From: Photobacterium sp. TY1-4
GTDB lineage: Bacteria; Pseudomonadota; Gammaproteobacteria; Enterobacterales; Vibrionaceae
DNA length: 64,000 bases
Direction of reading: 5' to 3'
NCBI RefSeq assembly: GCF_025398175.1
Contig: NZ_CP099735.1
Location: 124,001 to 188,000 of the forward strand
Below the pieces are notes generated by a model that saw only the letters and a list, made by a program, of their open reading frames with translations, did no database searches and was not told the origin of the DNA. Position 1 is the stretch's first letter. Each line of letters opens with the position of its first letter. Below, in pieces: positions 1-9,584 of this stretch. The position numbers and the translations under genes were made by a program.

Positions 1-1
1 C

Positions 2-424
2 GAAGAGTACGGGGTCGATATCCTGACTGTTCGGGAAGTTCGTGGCTGGTCTGCGATCCGGGCGCTCCCTCATACTCTGGATTATGTCCTCGGGGTGCTT
101 GAGTTACGGGGGGAATACATTCCAATTGTCGATTTGCGCCAACGCTTTCAGATGCCGCCGACCGACGTAACGGGCACGACCGTTGTGGTGATCCTGAGAA
201 ATCAGGCGGAACAATCGTTGGGCATTGTTGTGGATGCGGTGTCTGAGGTCTATCAGTTTGCGCCGGCACAAATTAAGCCGGCGCCGGCGCTGGGCGACCC
301 CGGCCGGCGTGGGTTTATTTCGGGTCTTGTCAGCGTCAATCAACGGCATGTGGTGCTGCTGGCGATAGAACGATTGTTTGATTTCGAGTTACTGGAAGAG
401 CTATCTATTTCTGAAATTGAATGA
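2..424 (+). CDS. cheW: CheW chemotaxis coupling protein (5' end outside window)
   Basis: CheW joins chemoreceptors to the histidine kinase CheA in the cytoplasmic array. The frame is open from base 2 to the TGA at 422-424, so the first residues lie upstream of the window. The visible part carries the CheW signature: VREVRGW, an [10 protein letters not shown] segment, then [12 protein letters not shown] and a late GLVSV strand. The GTG at 95 is internal to the conserved domain and is not the true start. The stop overlaps the ATG of the next gene, so this is one operon with the receptor, cheR, cheD and cheB downstream. The cheA and cheY expected in such clusters probably lie just upstream. Confidence 0.93.
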   Translation, partial: EEYGVDILTVREVRGWSAIRALPHTLDYVLGVLELRGEYIPIVDLRQRFQMPPTDVTGTTVVVILRNQAEQSLGIVVDAVSEVYQFAPAQIKPAPALGDPGRRGFISGLVSVNQRHVVLLAIERLFDFELLEELSISEIE

Positions 425-2778
425 GGGTGAGTGCAATGATGTGGTGGAAGAAAAAAGCACAGGGAAAATCATTGTCGAATGAGCAGCAAGTCAACAATCA
501 TATGGCGGTAGCCCTGGATGGCGCACAAACAGCCCTGATGATGATCGACCGTGATTTTAAAATTACGTATCTCAATAAGCGGTCGCTTGCGCTGATGCAA
601 AAGCACGAAGCTGTTTTTCAAACCTTGTTTCCGAACTTTAAAGCCAACCAGGTTGATCTGCTGGGGCAATGCATCGATGTGTTCCATAAGAACCCGGCCC
701 ATCAGCGTGATATGTTGTCGGACCCGAACAACCTGCCTTACGAAACAACCATCAAGGTACAGGATGTCTCGTTGCGGTTGAATATCGGTGCAATGATAGA
801 CGCCCAGGGCAATTATCTCGGCAATACCCTGGAGTGGGATGACATTACCGAGAAGTGCCTTGCGGATGAGTCGATTGCCAGGTTACAGGCTGCCGTGGAT
901 CAAGCCCAGACTGCGATGGTAATGATTGACCGGGATCTTGAAATCACGTATGTCAACCAACAGACGATTACGTTGTTTGCTGAACATGAGGCGGAGTTCC
1001 GTACGGTCTGGCCGGAGTTTACGGCGAGCGAGTCCTGGCTGGTCGGGCGCTGCATTGACCATTTTCACCGACATCCGGCACATCAGCGCAAAGTGCTGGG
1101 CGATCCGGCCAACTTACCCTTTCATAGCGATATCACGATTGGTTCGGTCAAGATCGAGCTCAATGTCTCGGCGATCCATGACCGACAAGGCAACTACATC
1201 GGCAATACCCTGGAATGGCGGGATGTCACTCAGGAGCGGGCCATGGCAACCCAGGTCGGCCGCCTGGTCTCAGCTGTCGAAGGGATGACGACAAATCTGA
1301 TGATGGCCGATAGCGATGGGGTCATTCAATACCTCAATCCGGCGCTTCAAACCTTGCTTTCTGAGCGGGAAGCCGCAATGGCGAAACACTTTCCCGGCTT
1401 TAAGGTGGATAATCTGGTTGGCCAGAGTATGGATATTTTCCATCAAAATCCGAAGCACCAACAGGCGATTATCAAAGATCCCAGCCGATTACCGTTCTCC
1501 GCCAAGGTTAAAGTGGGCGAGTTGGAGTTCATGCTGACCTGTATTGCGATGCATGATGACAAAGGCGTGTTCATTGGCCCGGCATTGCAATGGGAAGATA
1601 TTACCGAGCAAATGGATGGTCAGCGCCAGGTGGACCGATTAATCCAAAACGCCATGCAGGGACAACTGGACAGCCGGATGGATACCTCCGTTTACGGCGG
1701 TTTCATGCAGGAGCTGGGCAATGGGATCAACGGCTTGCTGGATACGGTAGTTGAGCCGCTGAACCAGTGTATCGAAGTGATGTCGCAAGTGGCCGATGGT
1801 AACTTGCAACAGACCATGTCCACCGAACATCAGGGTGATTTCAGCAAGCTGGCCGATTCAGTCAATACCTCGATCACCAACTTACGCAAGATGGTCGATA
1901 AGATCACGACCTCCTCAGCCCGGGTTGCCACCGCCTCCACCGAAATTGCGGAAGGCAATAACGATCTCAGCCAGAGAACGGAAGCGCAAGCGGCCAGTCT
2001 GGAGCAGACGGCCGCGGCCATGGAAGAGATGACGGCAACGGTGAAACAGAATGCCGATAGTGCCAAGAGCGCCAACAAACTGGCCAACGATGCTTCCCAT
2101 AAAGCGCACAAAGGGGGTGAAGTTGTGGGTGAGGCGGTCTCGGCGATGTCAGAGATCAGCACTGCCAGTAAGAAGATCTCAGACATTATCAGTGTCATTG
2201 ATGAAATTGCCTTCCAGACGAATCTGCTGGCACTCAACGCTGCGGTCGAAGCAGCCCGCGCCGGTGAGCAGGGGCGTGGATTCGCTGTGGTTGCCGGTGA
2301 AGTGCGGAACCTGGCTCAGCGCAGTGCCGAAGCGGCGAAAGAGATTAAGGCGCTGATCAAAGACAGTGGCAATAAAGTCGCCGAGGGATCGCGGCTGGTG
2401 GATGAGTCCGGGGAAACACTAAAAGAAATTGTCGCTGCGGTGGGAGAAGTCTCAGGCTTGATTGCCCAAATTGATGCGGCCAGCCAGGAGCAGGCTTCCG
2501 GAATTGATGAGATCAGCAAAGCCATCGTCAAAATGGATGAGATGACGCAGCAAAATGCAGCGTTGGTCGAAGAAGCCACCGCGGCGAGCCAGTCTTTGAA
2601 GGAAGAAGGTGGAGAGCTGCTGGAACTGATGAACTTCTTCGAGACCGGGGATCACAGCTCGTTGAGCGCATCCGCCACACCCGCGAGGGCGACGCCGATG
2701 GCTCGTCCGGCCAAAGCAGGAACGCTTCATGCGGTGAGTCCCGCGTTACAGGGCGATGATGAATGGGAAGAGTTCTGA
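421..2778 (+). CDS. aer2: Cytosolic Aer2-like chemoreceptor with three PAS domains
   Basis: Soluble methyl-accepting chemotaxis protein without membrane segments. Three PAS repeats cover about residues 30-148, 153-272 and 280-400, followed by a HAMP-like linker (405-500) and the MCP signalling helices (505-745) with the hairpin tip [20 protein letters not shown]. Each PAS keeps the FHxxPxHQ motif (His89, His216, His341) and the Trp before the D-x-T end (Trp139, Trp266, Trp391). From memory of Aer2 these positions are the heme ligand and the O2-stabilising Trp. The C-terminus EWEEF is a CheR/CheB-docking pentapeptide, close to GWEEF of Pseudomonas Aer2. Oxygen or heme-gas sensing is inferred. 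ATGs at 421 and 436 are both possible starts; 421 overlaps the cheW stop. Confidence 0.9.
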   Translation: MRVSAMMWWKKKAQGKSLSNEQQVNNHMAVALDGAQTALMMIDRDFKITYLNKRSLALMQKHEAVFQTLFPNFKANQVDLLGQCIDVFHKNPAHQRDMLSDPNNLPYETTIKVQDVSLRLNIGAMIDAQGNYLGNTLEWDDITEKCLADESIARLQAAVDQAQTAMVMIDRDLEITYVNQQTITLFAEHEAEFRTVWPEFTASESWLVGRCIDHFHRHPAHQRKVLGDPANLPFHSDITIGSVKIELNVSAIHDRQGNYIGNTLEWRDVTQERAMATQVGRLVSAVEGMTTNLMMADSDGVIQYLNPALQTLLSEREAAMAKHFPGFKVDNLVGQSMDIFHQNPKHQQAIIKDPSRLPFSAKVKVGELEFMLTCIAMHDDKGVFIGPALQWEDITEQMDGQRQVDRLIQNAMQGQLDSRMDTSVYGGFMQELGNGINGLLDTVVEPLNQCIEVMSQVADGNLQQTMSTEHQGDFSKLADSVNTSITNLRKMVDKITTSSARVATASTEIAEGNNDLSQRTEAQAASLEQTAAAMEEMTATVKQNADSAKSANKLANDASHKAHKGGEVVGEAVSAMSEISTASKKISDIISVIDEIAFQTNLLALNAAVEAARAGEQGRGFAVVAGEVRNLAQRSAEAAKEIKALIKDSGNKVAEGSRLVDESGETLKEIVAAVGEVSGLIAQIDAASQEQASGIDEISKAIVKMDEMTQQNAALVEEATAASQSLKEEGGELLELMNFFETGDHSSLSASATPARATPMARPAKAGTLHAVSPALQGDDEWEEF

Positions 2779-3662
2779 TCTCCCCGCCGACGGAACCCAA
2801 GACGATGGAACCCACGCCGGTGTCGACGCATGAGCGTGAGTTCCGTTTTACCGGGCAAGATTTCGAACAAATTCGGCACAAATTACGTGCGGTCACCGGG
2901 ATTCATCTGTCCGAACAAAAAATGTCGATGGTGTACGGGCGTTTGTCCCGCCGGATCCGTGAACTCAAGTTGAGCAGTGTGGCGGCGTATCTGCAGTATC
3001 TGAAGATGCACCCTGAGGAATATGAGTTTTTTATCAATGCGCTGACGACGAATAAAACCCATTTTTTTCGTGAGTTGCACCATTTTGACTATCTGGCGCA
3101 GACGCTGATCCCACAGTGGCGACAGCGCCCGCAGCGCCCGCAGCGCCCGCAGCGCCCGGTGCATATTTGGTCGACGGCATGCTCAACCGGTGAAGAGCCC
3201 TATAGCATTGCAGCCACTGTGCTCGCCGAGGGGGCAGATATTGCTGCGCGGGTGAAAATTCTGGCCACGGACTTGGACACCCAAGTATTGGCGACTGCCC
3301 GCAAGGGGATCTATCGCGGATCGGCAATGGCCGGGATCCCGGCGCCTTATCTGAAAGCCGGGTTTGTCCGGGGCAAAGGGGAATTTCAGGGCATGATGCA
3401 GCCGAAGTCATGTTGCCGGGAGATGATTTTATTTAGACAGCTCAATTTGTTTGCCCGTTGGCCGTTTAAGCAGCCGATGGATGTGATTTTTTGCCGGAAT
3501 GTCCTGATTTATTTTGATAAGCCGACTCAGCATCAGTTGCTGGAACGCTTCTGGCAGCTGCTCTCTCCGGGGGGCGTGTTATTGCTCGGCCATTCGGAGT
3601 CGGTTGGCCCGCTCGCACATCAATTTACGGCAGTGGGCCAAACGTCTTATCTCAAACACTGA
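2763..3662 (+). CDS. cheR: CheR protein-glutamate methyltransferase
   Basis: Uses S-adenosylmethionine to methylate receptor glutamates. The N-terminal all-helical domain is at about residues 30-100. The Rossmann domain follows with the SAM motif [21 protein letters not shown], the [11 protein letters not shown] motif and a [11 protein letters not shown] turn near the end. The start at 2763 lies inside the receptor gene in another frame; ATG 2805 is an alternative, and the first 14 residues are not conserved-looking. Between the N-terminal and catalytic domains there is a run of RPQ repeats encoded by an almost perfect 9-bp tandem repeat, which is unusual for CheR. The receptor encoded just upstream ends in a CheR-docking pentapeptide, so this is probably its dedicated methyltransferase. 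Confidence 0.93.
   Translation: MGRVLISPPTEPKTMEPTPVSTHEREFRFTGQDFEQIRHKLRAVTGIHLSEQKMSMVYGRLSRRIRELKLSSVAAYLQYLKMHPEEYEFFINALTTNKTHFFRELHHFDYLAQTLIPQWRQRPQRPQRPQRPVHIWSTACSTGEEPYSIAATVLAEGADIAARVKILATDLDTQVLATARKGIYRGSAMAGIPAPYLKAGFVRGKGEFQGMMQPKSCCREMILFRQLNLFARWPFKQPMDVIFCRNVLIYFDKPTQHQLLERFWQLLSPGGVLLLGHSESVGPLAHQFTAVGQTSYLKH
3124..3158 (+). repeat. 9-bp tandem repeat inside cheR
   Basis: Nearly four copies of agcgcccgc run head to tail and encode R-P-Q repeats between the two CheR domains. Because the unit is a multiple of three, copy-number change would lengthen or shorten the linker without a frameshift. Confidence 0.9.
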
Positions 3663-3682
3663 TGATCGTGGGAGGTTGTGCG

Positions 3683-4333
3683 ATGAAGGTGTCGACACGT
3701 CATGAGCCGCGAGGGGGTGAGTCTTCAACGGCTCAACCCGTGGCCCGGTTTTATCACGAGAAGCGTCAGATCATGATGGTGAAAATTAAGCCCGGTGAAG
3801 TCTATGTTTCTTCGCGGAACGAGCTGATCACAACCAACCTGGGATCATGTATTGCGGCCTGTATCTGGGACCCGGAACTGAGCATTGGCGGGATGAATCA
3901 TTTGATGTTGTCCCATGCCCATGAAAACACGGCTCGCAACAGCACGACGTTCGGTGCTGGATCGGCCCGGACAGCCAAGTACGGCGATGTGGCCATGGGG
4001 ATGCTCATTGCGCAATTGATCGAGCGGGGCGCAATGAAACACCGGCTTAAAGTGAAGTTATTCGGAGGCGGGCAGGTGATGGGGCAGTTTTCTTCCATCG
4101 GCCACGACAATGTCGTGTTTGCTTTGCAGTACATCAAGGATGCGGGATTGTCATTGATGGGTTCGGATTTAGGGGGCCAGGTGACCCGGCAATTGATGTT
4201 CGAACCAACCAGCGGCCGGGCCTGGGTGCGCCGCTTCCCGGCGATATTGCATCCGGCACAGGCACGAGCTGGAGCATCGCACCAGTCACAGCCTCGGCGC
4301 GGGTGTCAGGATAAGGAAATATCAGCGTGCTAG
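3683..4333 (+). CDS. cheD: CheD chemoreceptor glutamine deamidase
   Basis: CheD deamidates receptor glutamines. The conserved core is present: TTNLGSC with the catalytic Cys, then GGMNHLML with the catalytic His, GD(V)AMGMLI, and [11 protein letters not shown] place the start at ATG 3683 because GGGAGG lies a short distance upstream; the frame also contains an ATG at 3662 that overlaps the cheR stop. The N-terminal 25 residues and the C-terminal 20 residues extend beyond the usual core. The stop overlaps the GTG start of cheB, so translation is probably coupled. Confidence 0.92.
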   Translation: MKVSTRHEPRGGESSTAQPVARFYHEKRQIMMVKIKPGEVYVSSRNELITTNLGSCIAACIWDPELSIGGMNHLMLSHAHENTARNSTTFGAGSARTAKYGDVAMGMLIAQLIERGAMKHRLKVKLFGGGQVMGQFSSIGHDNVVFALQYIKDAGLSLMGSDLGGQVTRQLMFEPTSGRAWVRRFPAILHPAQARAGASHQSQPRRGCQDKEISAC

Positions 4334-5421
4334 AGAAAAAGAAAATCAGGGTGCTGGTGGTGGATGACTCGGCGGTGTTCCGGGCTTTGCTGTGCGAACT
4401 GCTGGGCAGTGATCCCGAACTGGAAGTGGTCGGTACGGCGGCGGATCCGTATCAGGCCCGGGATCGCATCAAGCAGCTCGAGCCGGACGTGCTCACCTTG
4501 GATATCGAAATGCCGAAAATGAATGGCGTGCAGTTTTTGAAAAATCTGATGCGATTGCATCCGATGCCGGTGGTGATGGTCTCAACACTTACGCAGCATG
4601 GCGCCGAAACGACACTGGCCGCTTTAGAGCTGGGCGCGGTCGATTACTTTCCCAAACCGACCCAGGCCATCAGTCAGTTGGCCGAGTATCGAATCCAGGT
4701 AATAGAAAAAGTCAAAGCGGCAGCAAACGCCAATGTGATGAAGACGAATGTGCCCATTGCGCGGCCGAGGGCGAATTTCCCGGCGGATGATGCTCTAACG
4801 AACCGGTCTCCTGATGCACGAGAGCGAGTTCGTGCCGTAAAGCAACACAGTCGCCATAAGCTGATTGCCATCGGGGCGTCAACCGGCGGCACAGAAGCGA
4901 TCAAATCGATTCTGGAGGCTTTGCCGGCCCAGATGCCGCCGATTGTTGTGGTGCAACATATTAAGCCGGTGTTTAGTGACTCGTTCGCGCAAAGACTGGA
5001 TCGACTTTGCCGCCTAACGGTTCGGGAGGTGCAGGGGCGCATGCCGCTGGTCGCTGGCCACGTGTATATTGCACCGGGCGACCAGCATCTACAGGTGATT
5101 CGCCGGGGCGCCCAGCTCTATTGCCAACCGCTGAACACGGAGCCGGTCAATCGGCATTGTCCGTCGGTTGATGTGTTGTTTCACTCGGTTGCAGAGGTGG
5201 TGCCGTCTGAGAGTGTCGGGGTCTTATTAACAGGAATGGGCAAAGACGGTGCCCAGGGGCTGATGGCGATGCGGCAAAGTGGCGCGGTCACCATCGCACA
5301 GGACGAACAAAGTTCGGTGGTTTGGGGAATGCCGCGTGCGGCGATTGAATTGGGAGCGGCGGGAAAAACGCTGGCGCTCCCGCAGATAGCGACCTATTTG
5401 TTGGAGCAGGTTTATGGATGA
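4327..5421 (+). CDS. cheB: CheB chemotaxis methylesterase/response regulator
   Basis: CheB removes receptor methyl groups when phosphorylated by CheA. An N-terminal receiver (about residues 5-120) has VVDDSAVF, the phospho-acceptor in [12 protein letters not shown] and the lysine in YFPKP. The methylesterase domain (170-360) has [10 protein letters not shown] with the catalytic Ser near residue 184, VVQHI with the catalytic His, and [12 protein letters not shown] with the catalytic Asp. The start is GTG 4327, with AAGGAAA upstream and overlap with the cheD end. The gene overlaps the next MCP gene by 8 bases. Confidence 0.95.
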   Translation: MLEKKKIRVLVVDDSAVFRALLCELLGSDPELEVVGTAADPYQARDRIKQLEPDVLTLDIEMPKMNGVQFLKNLMRLHPMPVVMVSTLTQHGAETTLAALELGAVDYFPKPTQAISQLAEYRIQVIEKVKAAANANVMKTNVPIARPRANFPADDALTNRSPDARERVRAVKQHSRHKLIAIGASTGGTEAIKSILEALPAQMPPIVVVQHIKPVFSDSFAQRLDRLCRLTVREVQGRMPLVAGHVYIAPGDQHLQVIRRGAQLYCQPLNTEPVNRHCPSVDVLFHSVAEVVPSESVGVLLTGMGKDGAQGLMAMRQSGAVTIAQDEQSSVVWGMPRAAIELGAAGKTLALPQIATYLLEQVYG

Positions 5422-6637
5422 GCTGAATTTTTCCGCCGGGCGCACGACGGGGCCCGCCGGGCAGGAAAACCGGGGTCAGCAGCACGGAGGGGCCCGGTGG
5501 GTATTGCCGTTGTTGATCAGCGCCGGAGCGGTCGTTGGGGTTGGGCTCACCGCTGAGGGACTGCTCCAGGGGATTGTCATCTTGATGGCGATGTTGAGTT
5601 GGGGGCAATGGTGGCTGGAAGGGGTTCAGACCAATCGGCAGATTGCGTCAGCACTGGCGCAGAGTAGGCCAGCGCCGGATATGCGGGTGTGCCTGCAGCA
5701 GTTGGAAGCCTTGCTGAAGGATGAACTGGCGTCGATCCGGGACTCGTTGCAAAAGCAACGTGGGGTGTTGGATGATTCGGTTGAAACCCTGAATAATAGC
5801 TTTTTCGGGATGGAAAGCGCCTGTCATGAGCAAAAAGATCGATCGGTGAGTCTGGTCAATAATCTGCTTGCCAATCGTGACAGCGATTATGCCCTGGACA
5901 AAGTGGTCGCGACCACTGAAGGGGCAATTGCAGAATTTATCCAGCAGCTCAATGAAATCAGCAGCAAGAGCCAATCGGCAGAGCACTCCATTCAGGAAAT
6001 GTCCGCCAAATTGGATGATGTTTTCCAGCTGCTGGTTCGGGTCAAAGGCTTATCGGAGCAGACGAATTTACTGGCCTTGAATGCAGCCATTGAAGCCGCC
6101 CGGGCTGGTGAGCAGGGACGTGGCTTTGCTGTGGTTGCCGACGAAGTTCGGGCACTGTCCAAGCAAGCTTTTGAGCTCAATGATGCGATTCATAGCCATA
6201 TCCAGGTGGCACAGGAAACGGTTCATGTTGCCAGCCGGACGGTCGGAGAAATTGCGGCGTTGGATATGGGGCAGACACTCACGTCGCAGCAGCATGTGGC
6301 TACGTTACTGCAAGGGGTGCAGGCGGTAAATGCAGAAGTTCGGAACGAAATGGATAAAGTCGCGGAGATCAGCGATAACCTGAAACAGGAAGTCGGAAAC
6401 AGTATCCGGGCGTTGCAATTTGCCGATATCGTGACGCAGCAGGGGGAGCACGCGATGTACAGCCTGGTGTTGCTGGAAGAGCTGCATGACTTGGTTCGGG
6501 ACCATGCCACCGCTGCAGAGATCAACTGGCATGACTTCAGCCAGGCATTGGCGGCCCTGACCGCAAGAGCCGGCCAAAGCATGCACACCATTGCGCAGCA
6601 AAGTTCTTTAGCAGAAGGGGATGTCGAGCTGTTCTAA
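5414..6637 (+). CDS. Methyl-accepting chemotaxis protein with N-terminal membrane hairpin
   Basis: Two closely spaced hydrophobic stretches (about residues 28-45 and 48-65) form a membrane hairpin with almost no periplasmic loop. A helical region follows, then the MCP signalling tip [18 protein letters not shown] with [14 protein letters not shown] (about residues 215-255). There is no recognisable ligand domain, so it may sense membrane or cytoplasmic state, or act as an array partner of the soluble receptor. It is the last gene of the chemotaxis operon, overlaps cheB, and ends before a hairpin. Family membership is certain; the stimulus is unknown. Confidence 0.9.
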   Translation: MDELNFSAGRTTGPAGQENRGQQHGGARWVLPLLISAGAVVGVGLTAEGLLQGIVILMAMLSWGQWWLEGVQTNRQIASALAQSRPAPDMRVCLQQLEALLKDELASIRDSLQKQRGVLDDSVETLNNSFFGMESACHEQKDRSVSLVNNLLANRDSDYALDKVVATTEGAIAEFIQQLNEISSKSQSAEHSIQEMSAKLDDVFQLLVRVKGLSEQTNLLALNAAIEAARAGEQGRGFAVVADEVRALSKQAFELNDAIHSHIQVAQETVHVASRTVGEIAALDMGQTLTSQQHVATLLQGVQAVNAEVRNEMDKVAEISDNLKQEVGNSIRALQFADIVTQQGEHAMYSLVLLEELHDLVRDHATAAEINWHDFSQALAALTARAGQSMHTIAQQSSLAEGDVELF

Positions 6638-6676
6638 ACCTCTTCTCGTTTCATTGAAAATCAACGCAAGGCCCTT

Positions 6677-6711
6677 AACCCATCCCTCGGTTTGTTGCCG
6701 GGGGATGGGTT
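6677..6711. terminator. Hairpin after chemotaxis operon
   Basis: AACCCATCCC pairs perfectly with GGGATGGGTT, with a further CGG/CCG pair inside the loop. Only a short T stretch follows on the + strand. It sits between two converging genes, so it probably ends transcription from one or both sides. Confidence 0.6.
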
Positions 6712-6738
6712 GCAGCTTTGGGTGACAGCGTTGAGTGC

Positions 6739-7071
6739 TCAGATTTGTCGGTGGCGTTGCGCCCAGGTGCCGATAAATACAAAAGTTGTCACGATCACCC
6801 CAACCAGCCAGACATTGGGGAGCTGGCTTAACTGGCGGCTGAGCCACGGAGCGGCCGAAACAATCAGGAAGCCAAACCCGAACGCATTGATGAGAATGAA
6901 GACGGCGGTGCGGAGAATAAAGTTGGTTCCGGAAAGCTGTCCTCGCAGCAGACGGTTAATATCGGCCCCGAAAACCACTAATAGGCAGGCGACCATGGCG
7001 GTGGCGATATCACCCATCCAAGGACGGATAAACTGGCCGAAATCTGATAATAATCCGATGATTGTATCCAT
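6739..7071 (-). CDS. DUF3392 family inner-membrane protein
   Basis: A 110-residue hydrophobic protein with about three membrane segments: residues 18-38, 50-72 and 86-104. The opening MDTIIGLLSDFGQFIRPW and the segment ATAMVACLLVVFGADINR fit the DUF3392 family found in Vibrionaceae and relatives. Function is unknown. It converges on the chemotaxis operon and is divergent from the small zinc-ribbon gene downstream. Confidence 0.8.
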   Translation of the reverse strand: MDTIIGLLSDFGQFIRPWMGDIATAMVACLLVVFGADINRLLRGQLSGTNFILRTAVFILINAFGFGFLIVSAAPWLSRQLSQLPNVWLVGVIVTTFVFIGTWAQRHRQI

Positions 7072-7199
7072 AAAACATCACGTAAAAACCAAGCGATGCC
7101 TGAGGATACGGCGTTCTGAACCAATGGCCTATGGCTGCAAAGCAGGCCCGTAAGCAGGATCACAGAACCACCCGGCGCGGTTCGCTCGGAAATGATCCC

Positions 7200-7346
7200 A
7201 TGAAGAAAACTGAACTGCCTGAGAAAGTCTGTCCGATCTGCGGACGGCCATTTCGCTGGCGAAAAAAATGGAAAGATTGCTGGCCTGAGGTGCGCTACTG
7301 TTCCGAACGGTGCCGACGGAAGCGCCAAAGCGGTCGAGTCAATTAA
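7200..7346 (+). CDS. DUF2256 zinc-ribbon microprotein
   Basis: A 48-residue basic protein with two CxxC-type pairs: CPICGRPFRWRKKW and CWPEVRYCSERCR. This is the DUF2256 pattern. I chose ATG 7200, which begins MKKTELPEKVC; the frame is open further upstream but that part lacks conservation features. In many bacteria DUF2256 genes lie near photolyase/cryptochrome genes, but none is visible here. Function is unknown; a metal-binding, possibly nucleic-acid-binding role is inferred. Confidence 0.82.
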   Translation: MKKTELPEKVCPICGRPFRWRKKWKDCWPEVRYCSERCRRKRQSGRVN

Positions 7347-7383
7347 TGCCATTGGGCGCGTCCAAGTATTTGGGCGCATGAAT

Positions 7384-7419
7384 GTATACGGGGGCGTTAA
7401 AGTATACCGGGGCGTTAAT
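7384..7419 (+). repeat. 18-bp tandem duplication, intergenic
   Basis: Two 18-base units, gtatacgggggcgttaaa and gtataccggggcgttaat, follow each other directly and differ at two positions. They lie in the gap between the DUF2256 gene and arfB. Confidence 0.7.
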
Positions 7420-7541
7420 ACAAGCAGACCCATCCAAGCCATAGGGGGCACGTTAAACAATGCATGAGGCTGCAAACTCCAGCCCGGTTGAGGTTATACT
7501 ATTGATCAGCAACTCATTGAGAACAGACGTACAGTTTTATC

Positions 7542-7955
7542 ATGCTAGCGATTTCAAATACGGTGCAATTGGCGGATTGGGAAATAGATATTTCCGCGAT
7601 CCGGGCTCAGGGCTCGGGTGGCCAGAATGTGAATAAGGTATCCAGTGCCATCCACCTACGGTTTGACATTAAACGGTCATCGTTACCTGCTTTTTATAAA
7701 GAGCGCCTGCTGCAACTTGCTGATCAGCGCATCACCAAGGATGGCGTGATCATCATCAAAGCGCAGCAGTATCGGACCCAGGAGCAGAACCGGGAAGATG
7801 CTTTGCTGCGTCTGCAACAGTTGATCCAGTCGGTTGCGGTACAACAGAAAGCGCGCAAGGCCACCAAACCGACCAAAGGTTCGCAACAACGCCGGATGGA
7901 CAAAAAATCTCAGCGCGGGCAGGTGAAAACCATGCGCAGCAAGGTGAAGTTTTGA
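7542..7955 (+). CDS. arfB: ArfB alternative ribosome-rescue peptidyl-tRNA hydrolase
   Basis: ArfB (YaeJ) releases nascent chains from ribosomes stalled without a stop codon. The N-terminal domain has the catalytic GGQ at residues 26-28 in the class I release-factor-like context QGSGGQNVNKVS. The C-terminus is a long basic tail rich in Lys, Arg and Gln (KATKPTKGSQQRRMDKK onward), as needed for binding the empty mRNA channel. Length of 137 residues is typical. The same window also carries arfA, so two tmRNA-independent rescue systems coexist. Confidence 0.95.
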   Translation: MLAISNTVQLADWEIDISAIRAQGSGGQNVNKVSSAIHLRFDIKRSSLPAFYKERLLQLADQRITKDGVIIIKAQQYRTQEQNREDALLRLQQLIQSVAVQQKARKATKPTKGSQQRRMDKKSQRGQVKTMRSKVKF

Positions 7956-7996
7956 GCAGGTTAACAGTTTTGCGCTTTATCTCGTGAAAGGCGGCT

Positions 7997-8015
7997 AAGA
8001 AGCGTTTAGCTTCTT
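7997..8015 (+). terminator. Small hairpin after arfB
   Basis: AAGAAGC and GCTTCTT form a 7-bp stem around a 5-base loop. There is no T run, so it is a weak terminator candidate. Confidence 0.35.
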
Positions 8016-8047
8016 GGCTAACGTCATGAAATGTATAGGTGATACGG

Positions 8048-8497
8048 ATGTCGGAAAAGAAAAACCATCAGCTGCTGCAGTTGTATTTACGTGAGTCTGA
8101 ACGGGTTCGGCTGGCGGATTTGTCAGCATTACCGGCATTGGATGACAGCGAACAGGCCGACATGGCGCACTGGCTGACAACCAAACGCCAGTTTTCTGAA
8201 GCAGAAATTCCGGCGCAGCCCTGGCTCAAAACCTGTAGTGCCGGTCATGTCACGGAATTGGTATTTCACCCGGATGGCTCTGTCCGGGAGACGGCATTGT
8301 TTCAGCGCCAGCAGGGGACGGGTACCTGGCGGGTGGCAGATGGTGTCCTGGAGATTGCGCTTCATCGTGGTGATGACCGGTATGATTTTTCCGTGATCGC
8401 TAACAAGCAAAGCAGCCTTCATTCCGCGATTGAGTACAAAAACCATGCGCTGCACTCTTATCTCAAACTGGCACAAATGCGCCCGGTGAATATCTAG
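8048..8497 (+). CDS. Conserved hypothetical protein, soluble
   Basis: About 149 residues, no signal peptide and no membrane segment. ATG 8048 is preceded by AGGTGA at a good distance; an upstream GTG at 8039 is less likely. The first third is Leu/Glu-rich and helical; the second half looks like a beta-rich domain (VTELVFHPDGSVRE, GTGTWRVADGVLEIAL). I do not recognise the family. Base composition matches its neighbours, so it does not look recently acquired. Confidence 0.7.
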   Translation: MSEKKNHQLLQLYLRESERVRLADLSALPALDDSEQADMAHWLTTKRQFSEAEIPAQPWLKTCSAGHVTELVFHPDGSVRETALFQRQQGTGTWRVADGVLEIALHRGDDRYDFSVIANKQSSLHSAIEYKNHALHSYLKLAQMRPVNI

Positions 8498-8583
8498 GCG
8501 GTTTGTTGGGTTGTTTTCTGGTTGAAACTAATTTTTATTTCAGTATCTTGGAATAAATATTGAGTGAAGTGAGAGTCAGGCTT

Positions 8584-9480
8584 GTGAACACAAAGACGAA
8601 TGCAATGAAATCGGTCGCGGTAGTTGGCGGGACCCATGGGAATGAATTCAGTGGCATTTATCTGCTGCGAAAATGGCAGCAGCAACCGCAACTGATCGCC
8701 CGGGAAACCTTCACGACCCAAATGGTGTTTGCGAACCCGAAAGCGTTTGAGGAAAACAAACGTTACCTGGATGTGGATTTGAATCGTCAGTTCGGACTGG
8801 CTGACTTGAACAACCCGGAGCTGGCAAATTACGAGCAGAGTCGTGCCAAGGTTATTAACCAAAAACTGGGGCCGAAAGGGCATGCAAAAACCGATTTTAT
8901 TATCGATCTGCATAACACCACCAGTAATATGGGACCAACGCTGATCCTGCTGCAATCGAATGCGTTCAACCGCCAGCTCGGGGCCTACGTCAAAGTGCAG
9001 ATGCCGGAAGCAGTCATCGTGCTTGAAGATCAGGTCTCTGTTGAAGATCATCTGTTCCTCAGCTCCATCACCCCGCAAGGCGTGATAGTCGAGGTGGGGC
9101 CGCAGTCGCAATCGGTGTTGCGTCAGGATGTTCTGGATTGGATGGAGACGATGACCCGCCACATTCTGGATTTTATCGAGCTGCACAATACCGGGGCGAT
9201 CCCGGCGCTGCCGGCGTCCTATGAAGCGTTTAAATATGAAGAAACCCTGAAGCTGCCGGAAGATGAGCAGGGTGAGCGTATCGGCATGGTTCACCGCAAT
9301 GTGCAGGATGCAGATTTTAAACCGCTACTCCCGGGTGACCCGATTTATACCTTGTTCGACGGCACGGAAGTTTGCTGGGAAGGCGACTATGAAGCCTACC
9401 CGCATTTTATCAATGAAGCTGCGTATTATGATAACAACCTTGCGATGTCTTTGGCCCGGAAAGTGATTGTTGAAGTCTGA
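8584..9480 (+). CDS. Aspartoacylase/AstE-family zinc hydrolase
   Basis: Zinc carboxypeptidase-fold amidohydrolase of the succinylglutamate desuccinylase/aspartoacylase family. Motifs in order: VVGGTHGNEFSG (zinc His and Glu), DVDLNRQF (substrate Arg), IIDLHNTTSNMG (zinc His), and VIVEVGPQ with the catalytic Glu. The DLHNTTSNMG form resembles true aspartoacylases, which cleave N-acetyl-aspartate, more than AstE; substrate is inferred. The start is uncertain: TTG 8560, GTG 8584 and ATG 8605 are all in frame, and the conserved domain begins just after 8605. It stands alone and ends at a strong terminator. Confidence 0.85.
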   Translation: MNTKTNAMKSVAVVGGTHGNEFSGIYLLRKWQQQPQLIARETFTTQMVFANPKAFEENKRYLDVDLNRQFGLADLNNPELANYEQSRAKVINQKLGPKGHAKTDFIIDLHNTTSNMGPTLILLQSNAFNRQLGAYVKVQMPEAVIVLEDQVSVEDHLFLSSITPQGVIVEVGPQSQSVLRQDVLDWMETMTRHILDFIELHNTGAIPALPASYEAFKYEETLKLPEDEQGERIGMVHRNVQDADFKPLLPGDPIYTLFDGTEVCWEGDYEAYPHFINEAAYYDNNLAMSLARKVIVEV

Positions 9481-9514
9481 GCCGGCCTGAAAAAGATGCA
9501 GGTTGCACCCTGTC

Positions 9515-9552
9515 AAGAGCAGCTCTCGGAATGAAGCTGCTCTTTTTGTTTT
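9515..9552 (+). terminator. Rho-independent terminator after aspartoacylase gene
   Basis: AAGAGCAGCT and AGCTGCTCTT form a 10-bp perfect stem around a 10-base loop, directly followed by TTTTGTTTT. Confidence 0.9.
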
Positions 9553-9584
9553 GATTTCGGGTTCTCGACGCAGAGGATTTGACG

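Noticed and set aside
8494..9294. Long open frame on the minus strand across the aspartoacylase gene
   Set aside because: It is antisense to a gene with complete family motifs, has no ribosome site and no recognisable protein features; a codon-bias shadow.
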